A DNA stretch of 64,000 nucleotides, taken from the NCBI GenBank assembly GCA_009781755.1, contig WQVD01000004.1:55635-119634 (forward strand), written 5' to 3'. The translations under genes were made by a program, and so were the position numbers. Below are positions 24,822 to 32,624 of the stretch, piece by piece. This stretch comes from Defluviitaleaceae bacterium. GTDB taxonomy: Bacteria > Bacillota > Clostridia > Lachnospirales > WQUN01. The notes beneath the pieces were generated by a model. It saw nothing but the letters and a program-made list of their open reading frames with translations, made no database searches and was not told where the DNA came from. The first letter of the stretch is position 1. The number at the start of each line of letters is the position of its first letter.

Positions 24822-26368
24822 GCCAATTCCACCTCGTATTCTTCGCAAAAATCGCAACTTTGGAACAGTTCGCCGAAGCCTACATCCCGCACGGTCATAA
24901 TTGCTTCTGCGTTGGAAGTGAAGTCTAGCCCGATGCCTAGCCGCGTGGTGCCTTTGGGGCGCTTGGGCAAGCCGGGCAGTTCTACATCCATCAGCGGATG
25001 AATATCACCAACGCGTGTACGTGTGGCGAGTTGTAGTTGCAGTGTTGATAAATCGCTGATGGCAGCGTTTATTAGGATAAGTTTGTCCGTGTGTTTTTGC
25101 CACCAGAAAGCGTTGCGTTCTATTAATGGCAGGAAATTTCCGCTGTCGGTCAGGCCAATATCAAAATCCAGTTGATGGCGGTCTTCCAATACGATGTTGG
25201 GCGCATCTAGCATATCTAAGCGCTGTGCGGCCACCAACGCGGCGCCTTCGGCGGTGACGAGCTTGGCGTTTTTGTGGAAGTGTGTTTGCGTTTTGGCGAA
25301 TATTTCGGTTACGGATTCACGCGTCCACAGCATTTCGAAGCCGCCGCCTACGCACAATACAGCGGAAATATCTGCAGGGCGAATGGGCTCGCCATATAGA
25401 TTTTTTTGCATGACATCACGCATGAACCGCTCGAATTGCAACGCATACGGGCGCGACAGGTTGGCCGCGTCGGTGTGTGTAAGCGTCTTGCGAAACGGCG
25501 GATAGGTGAAGTTGAAATATAATTGCACGGGTTTGGTGCGGATGTTTTTTTGGAAAATCATATCCTTGTTTTGATGGACGAAAGCGGTGATTTGCTCCAC
25601 GGTCTGCGGGGTTTTAACCGTAGACTCTGCGGGCAGAAAGGATGCGAACAAATCCTGCACGTCGCTAACCACGCCGACCGTGCCAATCGTGTCATCGAAT
25701 AAGCTAGAGACACTTTCCACGGCCAATGTATCGCCCTCCGGCAAAACATGATATAACCCGCCGCGCACCTCCCGTGCACCGTAATCCAACAGCAATACAT
25801 ATTCCTCGCGCGGGGCATGGCGGGCGTAATGGTGCGCGAAAACGCATTCGCGGTCGCTCACCAATGCAATCAATTCCTTTTCATATCCCGCTGCCGCAAA
25901 AGCGCGGGTCAACTCCTGCCGCGCCGCATCACCAAAATAAGCCGGAACCGCAGACACAATGCCCACGATTTCGGCCTTGGGGTTAATATTGCGCACGCTG
26001 CCCAGTATCTCCTTCAAAAAAAGCGCTAACACATTGGCCACGGCCATCGGCTTACCCGCAATGTCGATGTAATCAAAATCGCCCAATCGTTGCACCAAGT
26101 CGGATAACGTTAGCTCTGTACCCAAACCACGGTTCAAAATGGCATATTCGCCAAATACCCATTCACGCGTTTCTTCGATATATTGCATCACCGTGGGAAT
26201 CGATGGCTTGCCATACCCGCCAGATAAGTCAATCGCCTCAGATTCGCCCGTAGCAACATTAAAAAAAGCAATACCGGTAGAATCGTTGCCCACATCCAAC
26301 CCGATAATGTAATAAACCTCATCCCGCTTCTGCGCAGGGGTTAAATTTTTGTACGTTTTCCAGTGCAT
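24818..26368 (-). CDS. Hsp70-like protein, degenerate nucleotide site (paralog 2)
   Basis: 516 residues with the Hsp70/actin fold order: GLDVGNDSTG (23-32) in place of the canonical DLGTTxS, LLLDYGAREVRGG (about 192-204) in place of DFGGGTxD, and CVGGGFEMLW for the adenosine loop. Loss of the second phosphate-loop glycines and Thr/Asp suggests weak or no ATP hydrolysis. The C-terminal tail LPGLPKRPKGTTRLGIGL matches the tail of paralog 1. Its ribosome site GAGGGG lies in the 3' arm of a hairpin (26374-26401). Confidence 0.82.
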   Translation of the reverse strand: MHWKTYKNLTPAQKRDEVYYIIGLDVGNDSTGIAFFNVATGESEAIDLSGGYGKPSIPTVMQYIEETREWVFGEYAILNRGLGTELTLSDLVQRLGDFDYIDIAGKPMAVANVLALFLKEILGSVRNINPKAEIVGIVSAVPAYFGDAARQELTRAFAAAGYEKELIALVSDRECVFAHHYARHAPREEYVLLLDYGAREVRGGLYHVLPEGDTLAVESVSSLFDDTIGTVGVVSDVQDLFASFLPAESTVKTPQTVEQITAFVHQNKDMIFQKNIRTKPVQLYFNFTYPPFRKTLTHTDAANLSRPYALQFERFMRDVMQKNLYGEPIRPADISAVLCVGGGFEMLWTRESVTEIFAKTQTHFHKNAKLVTAEGAALVAAQRLDMLDAPNIVLEDRHQLDFDIGLTDSGNFLPLIERNAFWWQKHTDKLILINAAISDLSTLQLQLATRTRVGDIHPLMDVELPGLPKRPKGTTRLGIGLDFTSNAEAIMTVRDVGFGELFQSCDFCEEYEVELA

Positions 26369-26373
26369 GTACG

Positions 26374-26401
26374 AGCCCCTCTATCATGGGGTCGAGGGGC
26401 T
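26374..26401 (-). promoter_or_regulatory. Hairpin covering the ribosome site of the Hsp70-like gene
   Basis: On the minus strand AGCCCCTC, a 12-nt loop, and GAGGGGCT form eight base pairs; GAGGGG is the only ribosome site for the ATG at 26368, 7 nt further on. An alternative hairpin CGAGGG/CCCTCG overlaps the 5' arm (to 26410). This could control translation, for example by temperature or by ribosomes finishing the upstream gene. Confidence 0.6.
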
Positions 26402-26411
26402 AGTCCCTCGC

Positions 26412-28145
26412 CTACCGCGCGGCAATCACATTCGCGCGCATCAGCACCATATCCTTGTACCGATACCCACTGCCTACGCGCTTGATGATTTCGCCCTTGA
26501 TGAAGCTCTCTTGCTGCTCGGCCATTAACACTTCGTGTTCCTTGCCGTTGAAGGGGTCGTGGGGTGCTGGGCGTATGGGCGTGATATCGTTTTTACCCAA
26601 TAAAATTTCCAGCGCGGCGTATGCGCCTTCGAGGTTGGCGGCGGCATCTTGTACGTGTTCGGATGCAGATTCGCGCAGGCGGGATACGCTGTGCGTCAGA
26701 ATTTCTTCATAAGTAGCAATTTCGTAAAGCAGCACTTCGCACTTGAAGCGGATGGCGGCTTTTTCGATTTTTTCGTTATAGAAAGCAACGTCTTTTTCGT
26801 AGTTTGCGCGGTAGGGAGCAAAGGCCGCACCCTCCCGGCATTGGGCAAAAAATTCGGGCACAACGTCGCTTGAAGCGGGCGGCGCGGCGAACCACGCATC
26901 ACGGATGGCGGTATAAATAATTTGGCGCATTTCGTCGGTGATGTCGTTTTTTTCCTGCGCGAAGGATTGCATCAGGTTGGCGGTTTGGCCGTTAAAATCT
27001 TCGATGCCGTCGATGATGCTGCTGATTTTGATTTCCATCGTTTCGGTGATGCCTTGCAAAATTTGCATTTCTATTTCGTTGGTTTCGATGGGGTTGTTGA
27101 TGAGCGTTTGATGGGTAGTGCGGAAAATATTGTTGACTTCAGTAGCCAAACGAATTTCTTCTTCAACAATATTTGGCCACTGATTTGCGATTTTTAAATA
27201 TCCGATGCGTTGTTGAACATATAGGCTGTCGATTTCTTCTGCGAGCGCTTCGTAGAAGGGGGTAGCGTTAGGGGATGCGGCGAAGATTTGGGGTTGCGGC
27301 TCTGTTGCAAATTGATTCAAACGTTGGGTAAACGTACTATATGTGCCGTATTCCTCCATGCGGGCGGGGGTGCTTGATGATAGCCGTTGCAACGCCTCGG
27401 CCAGGGGGCCGGTTTGCTGGTAGGCTTCGCGCAGGACATTTAATACACTGGCAACAACATTTTTTTGTTTGGGGCTTTCTTCATATATACCTTCCAATGC
27501 AGCGGCCTGCACGCGGATCATATCTTGCAACACTTCCCACTCGCGCTGTACCCAATCCATGTACATACCGGCGGCTTTGCGTGCGTGCAAATCGTCCAAT
27601 TGCGACAGACAAAAACGCAGTCCTTCGTTGTAATGCGCATAAAACGCCGTAAGTACCGCGTCGTTTGTTTTCATTTCATTGTGCAGCGCGTCCGCGCCGT
27701 GCAATAAAAAAGCCCCGCGCAAAAATTCCCCTGTTTCGGCAGGGATTTTGGCGGGGAAGTTATTGATGTAATCGAGCGTGCGCCCAAGGATTTCGTGTTT
27801 TTCGTTGGATACCGGATTAGTTGCGCTTGGCGTTTCGTTTTCTTCAACATGGCGCAGGCGCGATTGCAAAATTGCAAGGATACCCGCCAGCAGCTCGTCC
27901 ACAGCAGGCGGCAAACTGGTAACACCCTCGATCATCTGTATGATGGTTTGGTAGTCGTCCATCAGGTGCATGAACCGTTCGTAAGCGCGTTCGTCGGTGT
28001 CGCTCAAGCGAGAAAACGCTTGCGCGTCTTGCGCCAACATTTCGCCCGCGGCGGTTTTGTAAGATGCAAATAATGCATCCCAATGAATGTGAATCACTTC
28101 ATCGGATGCGGCGGCAAGGCTTTGCCATGTATCAAATAAGGACAT
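26412..28145 (-). CDS. Long helical protein, hypothetical, first gene of the Hsp70-like cluster
   Basis: 577 residues from ATG at 28145 (GAGGGATAAC upstream). Almost all predicted alpha-helix, with no membrane segment or signal peptide and many Glu/Gln/Ala heptad-like runs. No family recognised. It is 43 nt upstream of the degenerate Hsp70-like gene, with which it probably forms an operon and possibly a complex. Confidence 0.65.
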   Translation of the reverse strand: MSLFDTWQSLAAASDEVIHIHWDALFASYKTAAGEMLAQDAQAFSRLSDTDERAYERFMHLMDDYQTIIQMIEGVTSLPPAVDELLAGILAILQSRLRHVEENETPSATNPVSNEKHEILGRTLDYINNFPAKIPAETGEFLRGAFLLHGADALHNEMKTNDAVLTAFYAHYNEGLRFCLSQLDDLHARKAAGMYMDWVQREWEVLQDMIRVQAAALEGIYEESPKQKNVVASVLNVLREAYQQTGPLAEALQRLSSSTPARMEEYGTYSTFTQRLNQFATEPQPQIFAASPNATPFYEALAEEIDSLYVQQRIGYLKIANQWPNIVEEEIRLATEVNNIFRTTHQTLINNPIETNEIEMQILQGITETMEIKISSIIDGIEDFNGQTANLMQSFAQEKNDITDEMRQIIYTAIRDAWFAAPPASSDVVPEFFAQCREGAAFAPYRANYEKDVAFYNEKIEKAAIRFKCEVLLYEIATYEEILTHSVSRLRESASEHVQDAAANLEGAYAALEILLGKNDITPIRPAPHDPFNGKEHEVLMAEQQESFIKGEIIKRVGSGYRYKDMVLMRANVIAAR

Positions 28146-28249
28146 GTTATCCCTCACTTGCTTATCGTTTTGTGGTTATATCATACCTTTAATATACGCA
28201 AAAAGCCAGCGCAACGCTTGTTTTGCGCAAGATTTGATTTACGCCATGC

Positions 28250-28278
28250 TTGCATATAGATAACAATTGTGTTACATT
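28250..28278 (+). promoter_or_regulatory. Promoter candidate for the structured leader and PLMP-domain gene
   Basis: TTGCAT, 17-nt spacer, TACATT. Transcription would start near 28285, giving a leader of about 150 nt before the ATG at 28438. Confidence 0.55.
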
Positions 28279-28336
28279 TTGGCGACAAACGGCGGGGACG
28301 GTACCCATTCAATAAAACAACGCGTTTGATACACAC

Positions 28337-28431
28337 TGCGGTCTGTGCCGCACAAGTTGAGTGAAATTCTGCTACGCAGAATTGCCCCGTTCGCGAATTG
28401 CGGGTGGAGCGTTTCGCAATTCACTCACTTG
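28337..28431 (+). ncRNA. Structured RNA leader upstream of a PLMP-domain protein
   Basis: Three hairpins: TGCGG/CCGCA (28337-28352), AATTCTGC-TAC-GCAGAATT (28365-28383) and GAATTGCG/CGCAATTC (28395-28422). An outer stem CAAG-TGAGTGAA / TTCACTCA-CTTG (28353-28365 with 28420-28431) competes with the last one. The segment ends 6 nt before the ATG and covers the translation start region, so it could be a cis-regulatory switch or an independent RNA. Confidence 0.6.
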
Positions 28432-28437
28432 AAGGGG

Positions 28438-29106
28438 ATGATACCCATCACAAAAAACATCCGCGTCATGGACGAGCAGGGCAATCAATATGAAGCCACG
28501 TATCCCAAACGAGCCAAAGGGCTCGTCAAGCAGGGGCGGGCGCGCTTCATCGATAACCAAACCATTTGCTTGCTCGAAGAACCGCGTCCGCCCAAGATAA
28601 ATCATAAAATCTTGGAGGATGACAAAATGAATACAGAACATGAAAACCGCACCAACGGCCCGCGTCCGGGCGCAACAGTCCCCGCTACGCCACCCGTACC
28701 GCCTACGCCACCGCTGCCTCCGCCGGTTCCCGGCATGCAAAAAGAATTGCTGGATCGCCTTGACACCATCATCAACAACACAGACTACCTCAAAGAAACC
28801 GTCAACACCATCCGCGATATGGCCGGTAGCGGCGAAATCGACAATCACGCCATCGCCGATGCTTATGTAGAAGGCTTGTGCGATATCATCACCAAACGGG
28901 AAGCCACCAACCAAAAAGCCATCGAACTCATCCGCGACATGTATGAAAGCGAAAAATCCGGCAAGTCGGGCTTTTCATCCGTATCCGGCGCAAGCATCGC
29001 ACAAAACGCCATTGCCCTTGGGTTGGACCTCAACGAACTAATCGAACACATGCCACCGGAACAAGCACTACGCTTCACCCGCGAATTATTGGGCATGGGT
29101 GTGTAA
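28438..29106 (+). CDS. Protein with IscB-like PLMP/RRXRR N-terminal domain
   Basis: 222 residues. Residues 5-45 (KNIRVMDEQGNQYEATYPKR, AKGLVKQGRARFID) look like the PLMP/RRXRR domain that opens IscB proteins: a short beta unit with a basic helix. Then come a Pro-rich linker (75-100) and a helical C-terminus (about 100-222) with no RuvC or HNH nuclease. The start is uncertain: ATG at 28438 lies only just behind GAAGGGG; the ATC at 28447 would be better spaced. Stand-alone forms occur in Clostridia; function unknown. Confidence 0.7.
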   Translation: MIPITKNIRVMDEQGNQYEATYPKRAKGLVKQGRARFIDNQTICLLEEPRPPKINHKILEDDKMNTEHENRTNGPRPGATVPATPPVPPTPPLPPPVPGMQKELLDRLDTIINNTDYLKETVNTIRDMAGSGEIDNHAIADAYVEGLCDIITKREATNQKAIELIRDMYESEKSGKSGFSSVSGASIAQNAIALGLDLNELIEHMPPEQALRFTRELLGMGV

Positions 29107-29125
29107 AACGTAACATCAACCCACC

Positions 29126-29162
29126 AAATCCAGTTGGTCGCAACTTGCGACCAACTGGATTT
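29126..29162. terminator. Family B palindrome acting as terminator
   Basis: Perfect palindrome AAATCCAGTTGGTCGCAA-C-TTGCGACCAACTGGATTT followed by a T-run on the plus strand. It ends the PLMP-domain gene transcript and lies between it and the convergent spmB. Confidence 0.8.
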
Positions 29163-29189
29163 TTTTATTGCGCGACATGCATCGCGCGG

Positions 29190-29735
29190 TCATGGCCGCG
29201 CGTACAACATATTCGCCAGCCACAACGACGCCAACACCCCTACAAAGTTGGCCAACAACGCGCCGGTCAACGTGTGGCGCGTTTTCGTTACTTTTATGTA
29301 CATAAAATAAATACTCATCGTGTAAAACACCGTCTCTGTGCAGCTCATCATAATGGACACAAACTGCCCCAGCCACGAATCCGGGCCGTACCGTTCAAAT
29401 AAATCCACCAGCAATCCTGTACTGGCCGAGCTGGACACCAGCCTCATCAATGTAAGCGGCACCGCCTCGCTGGGGTATCCCAACGGCGTGGTAATGGGTG
29501 TTAGTGCCATGCTCAACAAATCCAACGCACCGCTGGCGCGCAGCATCCCCACCGCCACCATCAACCCAATAATCGTAGGCGCAATTTGCAACACCGTACC
29601 GAAACCGCTGCGCGCACCCTCCACAAAGTGGTCATACACCGGTTGCCTCTTGCTAATGGCAAACAACAATATCCCCGCAAAGGTTGCAGGCACGATCATA
29701 TTGGAAAGGAATAGCATCCAAGACATGTAATTCAT
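29190..29735 (-). CDS. spmB: Spore maturation protein B
   Basis: 181 residues of the SpmB/nucleoside-recognition-domain family: five to six membrane segments, conserved GFGTVLQIAPTIIGLMVAVG and the VSSSASTGLLVDLFERYGPD region. SpmB with SpmA affects spore-core dehydration; here spmA is not adjacent. Start ATG at 29735 with GGGGGTTTGT. Its presence supports a spore-forming ancestry. Confidence 0.93.
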   Translation of the reverse strand: MNYMSWMLFLSNMIVPATFAGILLFAISKRQPVYDHFVEGARSGFGTVLQIAPTIIGLMVAVGMLRASGALDLLSMALTPITTPLGYPSEAVPLTLMRLVSSSASTGLLVDLFERYGPDSWLGQFVSIMMSCTETVFYTMSIYFMYIKVTKTRHTLTGALLANFVGVLASLWLANMLYARP

Positions 29736-29857
29736 ACAAACCCCCAAGAATAAACCCTATTACAATCTATTCACGGGTCGGAGTCGGCATTACTGCTTCG
29801 CTTTGTGCAAACCCTTGGCATTTTTCTTAGAACTTGGCACGCGCCGCGCGTTATACT

Positions 29858-30203
29858 GCATCCAAGTCATCGGCGTATCCTAGACATCCGCACATGTACA
29901 CACGGCTCTCGCGTCAAACGTATGCAAACGTCCCTGCGTGCATCCCGTATCACACATGCTTATGGATCGAATCGTTACCACCGGACTTACAGACTCACAA
30001 AACGCTGGCCAGCGAGAGTCAACAACAGGTAGTACTATAACGGGCAGCCCGCCTGAAATATTGCAGCAAACATAAAAAGCCGAATATTGCGAAGCCATCG
30101 CAGCATCCGGCAAGATAAATAAAAACCATCCGCGTGCCTCAATCCATGAGATTACGCGTATCAACCAAGCCTACGCAGGTGAATACTTGCGTGGGCATTT
30201 TTT
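29858..30203 (+). ncRNA. Orphan structured RNA candidate (boundaries approximate)
   Basis: A 350-450 nt stretch with no coding frame, ending in a terminator (30169-30203). Predicted pairings: CTCTCGC (29906-29912) with GCGAGAG (30012-30018); CGGG-CAG-CCCG (30041-30051); GCCG-TGCGA...TCGCA-CGGC (30079-30111); CGCGT-CTCA...TGAG-ACGCG (30131-30158). A TATACT at 29852-29857 may be a -10 box, but the -35 box is poor; the palindrome ACGCGC-C-GCGCGT lies just upstream. It does not match tmRNA, RNase P, SRP or T-box landmarks. Confidence 0.5.
30169..30203 (+). terminator. Rho-independent terminator of the orphan RNA
   Basis: Nine-pair stem GCCTACGCA/TGCGTGGGC with a 10-nt loop, then ATTTTTT. No plus-strand protein gene precedes it within 1 kb. 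Confidence 0.8.
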
Positions 30204-30456
30204 ATAAAATATCATGATGCCCGATGGTGATTAGTAGAATAATGCGCCCACTCTTGTAAGACCACAAAAGGCGAATATCCATGTTGACACTTGATTCAAA
30301 TACATCTATTAAACGTTGTACTTTTTTTGTCCGCAACGATGGATGATGTGGGTCATTTTCCAAAATTGCAAGTTTGGACGCGACTACTTTTTGTTCAACG
30401 CCTGATAGCTTTTTTAAATTTTTGATAAATGCTTTAGTTGGCTCGAACTTTTACAT
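30202..30456 (-). pseudogene. RelE-type toxin with stop at codon 2
   Basis: The frame reads ATG TAA AAG TTC GAG CCA and then an uninterrupted RelE-like protein of 83 residues (KAFIKNLKKLSGVEQKVVAS, HPSLRTKKVQRLIDVFESSV, IILLITIGHHDIL). It overlaps the antitoxin 3' end by 23 nt, the usual layout. No other ATG/GTG/TTG lies near the start. So the toxin is knocked out by one nonsense codon or starts in a nonstandard way. Confidence 0.8.
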
Positions 30457-30715
30457 TGCCGCCCCCAATGTTAATTCCCAAGTCGTGAAACATATCCTCG
30501 ATGCTATCGTAGACTACGGAGGGTTCGTTGTCATGATCTTTCATCACTTGGGCGATTTGTTCCAGCTTGTTTTTTGGATAAACAACGACAGGACAAAGAA
30601 ATACACCGCCGTCACGTTCAATAACTTCAAAACGATCCCCTTCGCGGATACCCATCTTTTTAATTATTTCATTAGGAAGCGTTATTTGTGATCTTGCTCT
30701 CATTTCAACTAACAT
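30434..30715 (-). CDS. AbrB/SpoVT-type antitoxin
   Basis: 93 residues. N-terminal swapped-hairpin AbrB domain (EMRARSQITLPNEIIKKMGI, REGDRFEVIERDGGVFLCPV) and an acidic C-terminal tail (VVYDSIEDMFHDLGI) of the sort that binds a toxin. The RelE-like pseudogene overlaps its end. It likely autoregulates its own promoter. Confidence 0.85.
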   Translation of the reverse strand: MLVEMRARSQITLPNEIIKKMGIREGDRFEVIERDGGVFLCPVVVYPKNKLEQIAQVMKDHDNEPSVVYDSIEDMFHDLGINIGGGNVKVRAN

Positions 30716-30828
30716 GATTGTCGCCCCATTTCATTTAATCGCATAATTTGATAATAAGATATTCCGACAAATCGCATTTGTCAAATAAACAGCGACAGTA
30801 CTAACGTGAGCGTTTTTATGGTCACCCG

Positions 30829-30868
30829 AAAAAAGAGCCGAATCGTTAATGACTCGGCTCCTTTTTTG
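30829..30868. terminator. Bidirectional terminator after module 1
   Basis: AAAAAAGAGCCGA / TCGGCTCCTTTTTT with a 13-nt loop. It ends the minus-strand module 1 transcript. Confidence 0.9.
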
Positions 30869-30877
30869 GGTGGTTGC

Positions 30878-31072
30878 TTAACCTACGGCGGTGTTGGTGT
30901 CTAGCACCGGCGACTTGCGCAGGTTGGCTACGTTTAGTTTTTGCACGATAATTTCACCGTTTTCGTTTTGTAGGAAGACGATTTTATCCTCGGCTTTGAC
31001 GTTTAGCATGCGGCGGATTTCTGCGGGTACGGTGATTTGTCCGTTGGTGGACATTTTGGCTAGGTTCATCAT
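30878..31072 (-). CDS. AbrB-type small regulator of module 1
   Basis: 64 residues, single SpoVT/AbrB DNA-binding domain (NLAKMSTNGQITVPAEIRRM, LNVKAEDKIVFLQNENGEII) with a short tail. GGAGGTAATTT precedes ATG ATG. Its start overlaps the stop of the surface-protein gene by 4 nt, so it is the last gene of the module 1 operon. The module 2 paralog (61907-62089) shares most of the domain. Likely DNA-binding dimer that regulates the module. Confidence 0.85.
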   Translation of the reverse strand: MMNLAKMSTNGQITVPAEIRRMLNVKAEDKIVFLQNENGEIIVQKLNVANLRKSPVLDTNTAVG

Positions 31073-32469
31073 AAATTACCTCCGCGTTTACGTTTTTTGG
31101 CTTTCATGTAGGTCATAGTGCCCAGGCTGGCGGAGAGGGCGACAAAGAGGGCGGAAGCCAGCCACAGGATGTTGTCCATGATACCTGTTTGGGGCAGTGC
31201 GCCTAAAGTTACGGCGCCGCGGGGTACCACGGGGTTGTTAATTTCGATGAAATCCCAGCGGTTGGCGTTATTGTTCCATACCCATTCGCCGCGGGGTGCG
31301 CCTTGGTTGTCGAGTTCGAAGTAACCGGTGCCGTTGCCATTGGGTACGCGGTTGCCGGTGCCCGGCGGGCCGAAGGGTGGGGTGACGTTGGGTGCGTTGG
31401 TGGTACCGGTGTTTGTGGGGTTGGATGCGGTGGGTGCGGCGGTGGCAGCGGGGGGTGACGTGGTGGTGACTGTCGTGGCGGGGGATGTGGCGGGTGGGAA
31501 CGTTTGGATGATGCCGCCTGGGGTGGTTGTGGTGCCGCCGCCGGGAGCCGTGGTAGTGGTGACCGTGCCGCCGCCAGGCGTCGTGGTTGCGACAGGCGGT
31601 GTGGTGGGTGTCACGACGATGGGGATGTAAGGGCTGTCACCGTCCTGCTCGATATTATCGAAGCCGATCATGAAATTATTGATTAGTTGGTTGTTGGGTG
31701 CATTGGCGCCGACAATGAAGGTCAACACGATTTCGCTACCCAGGGCGAAGTCTGCGGGTACGTTACCAAAGTAGAAACCAATGGCGGTGTAATACAAAGT
31801 GCCCGGTTGCGGCAGATCAAAACTGTGTGGATTGGCGGCGTTGATGCCGGTTGCATGTACGCGCCATGCGGTATCACCTGCACGCATGTATCGGATTTCG
31901 TAGGTAACGCCCGCGCCGTTGGTGAAGGCGGGTAGCAAACCGGAGCGGAAGTTAAGCCCCAAACCGGGCATATCAACGATGGTGAAGTTGGCGACTTCCT
32001 CGCCCGTGGGGTTGTGGAAGCCGGTGAGCGTCCAGTTGATGGATTCGCCAACGGATGCGGTCATACGGTTGGGTGTCTTAATCATTTGCGCCGGGGTGGT
32101 GGGGTGGGGCGTAGTGACCGGTGCCGTGGTTACGGGCGCAGTGGTTATTGGCGCAGTGGTTATTGGCGCTGTTGTAATCGGTACCGTGGTTATTGGTGCG
32201 GTTGTAATCGGCACTGTGGTTATTGGTGCGGTCGTAATCGGTACCGTGGTTATGGGCACGGTTGTTATGGGCACTGTGGTTATTGGCGCTGTTGTAATCG
32301 GTACCGTGGTTATTGGCACGGTCGTAATCGGTACCGTAGTTATTGGCACGGTCGTAATCGGTGCCGTAGTTATTGGCACGGTCGTAATCGGTGCCGTGGT
32401 TATTGGCACGGTCGTAATTGGTACCGTGGTTATTGGCACGGTCGTAATTGGTACCGTGGTTATTGGCAC
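31069..32469 (-). CDS. Surface protein, C-terminal fragment (PITT stalk and LPQTG anchor)
   Basis: Frame 3 of the broken gene; the open frame in fact begins near 32682 (TIYDATNPNWSNDTAERIVT) and the GTG at 32469 is internal to the repeat. It holds about 25 PITT[V/A] repeats, a beta domain (NRMTASVGESINWTLTG), Thr/Pro linker, sortase signal LPQTG, a membrane segment and basic tail. Confidence 0.8.
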   Translation of the reverse strand: MPITTVPITTVPITTVPITTVPITTAPITTVPITTAPITTVPITTVPITTVPITTVPITTAPITTVPITTVPITTVPITTAPITTVPITTAPITTVPITTAPITTAPITTAPVTTAPVTTPHPTTPAQMIKTPNRMTASVGESINWTLTGFHNPTGEEVANFTIVDMPGLGLNFRSGLLPAFTNGAGVTYEIRYMRAGDTAWRVHATGINAANPHSFDLPQPGTLYYTAIGFYFGNVPADFALGSEIVLTFIVGANAPNNQLINNFMIGFDNIEQDGDSPYIPIVVTPTTPPVATTTPGGGTVTTTTAPGGGTTTTPGGIIQTFPPATSPATTVTTTSPPAATAAPTASNPTNTGTTNAPNVTPPFGPPGTGNRVPNGNGTGYFELDNQGAPRGEWVWNNNANRWDFIEINNPVVPRGAVTLGALPQTGIMDNILWLASALFVALSASLGTMTYMKAKKRKRGGNL

Positions 32470-32538
32470 GGTCGTTATCGGTACCGTAGTTATTGGTGCG
32501 GTCGTAATCGGTACCGTGGTTATTGGCGCTGTGGTGGT
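32112..32538 (-). repeat. 15-nt tandem repeat coding PITT[V/A]
   Basis: About 28 units of 15 nt, in higher-order 30-nt pairs (GGTACCGTGGTTATTGGCAC on the plus strand). Codes a stiff Thr/Pro stalk. Such arrays change length easily, and neighbouring frameshifts would be tolerated poorly. Confidence 0.9.
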
Positions 32539-32624
32539 GGCAGGTACATAAGTGTATGTGTTGATGAAGACCGAATCCCAGTCGGCTACCGTTGCGGTCA
32601 GCGGATTGCCGGCTACGTTAACGG

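Noticed and set aside
29880..30164. Possible 94-residue minus-strand protein
   Set aside because: No ribosome site, odd composition, and it lies on the opposite strand of a hairpin-rich region ending in a terminator.
32112..32538. CRISPR-like array
   Set aside because: Units are 15 nt, have no unique spacers and code PITT in frame.
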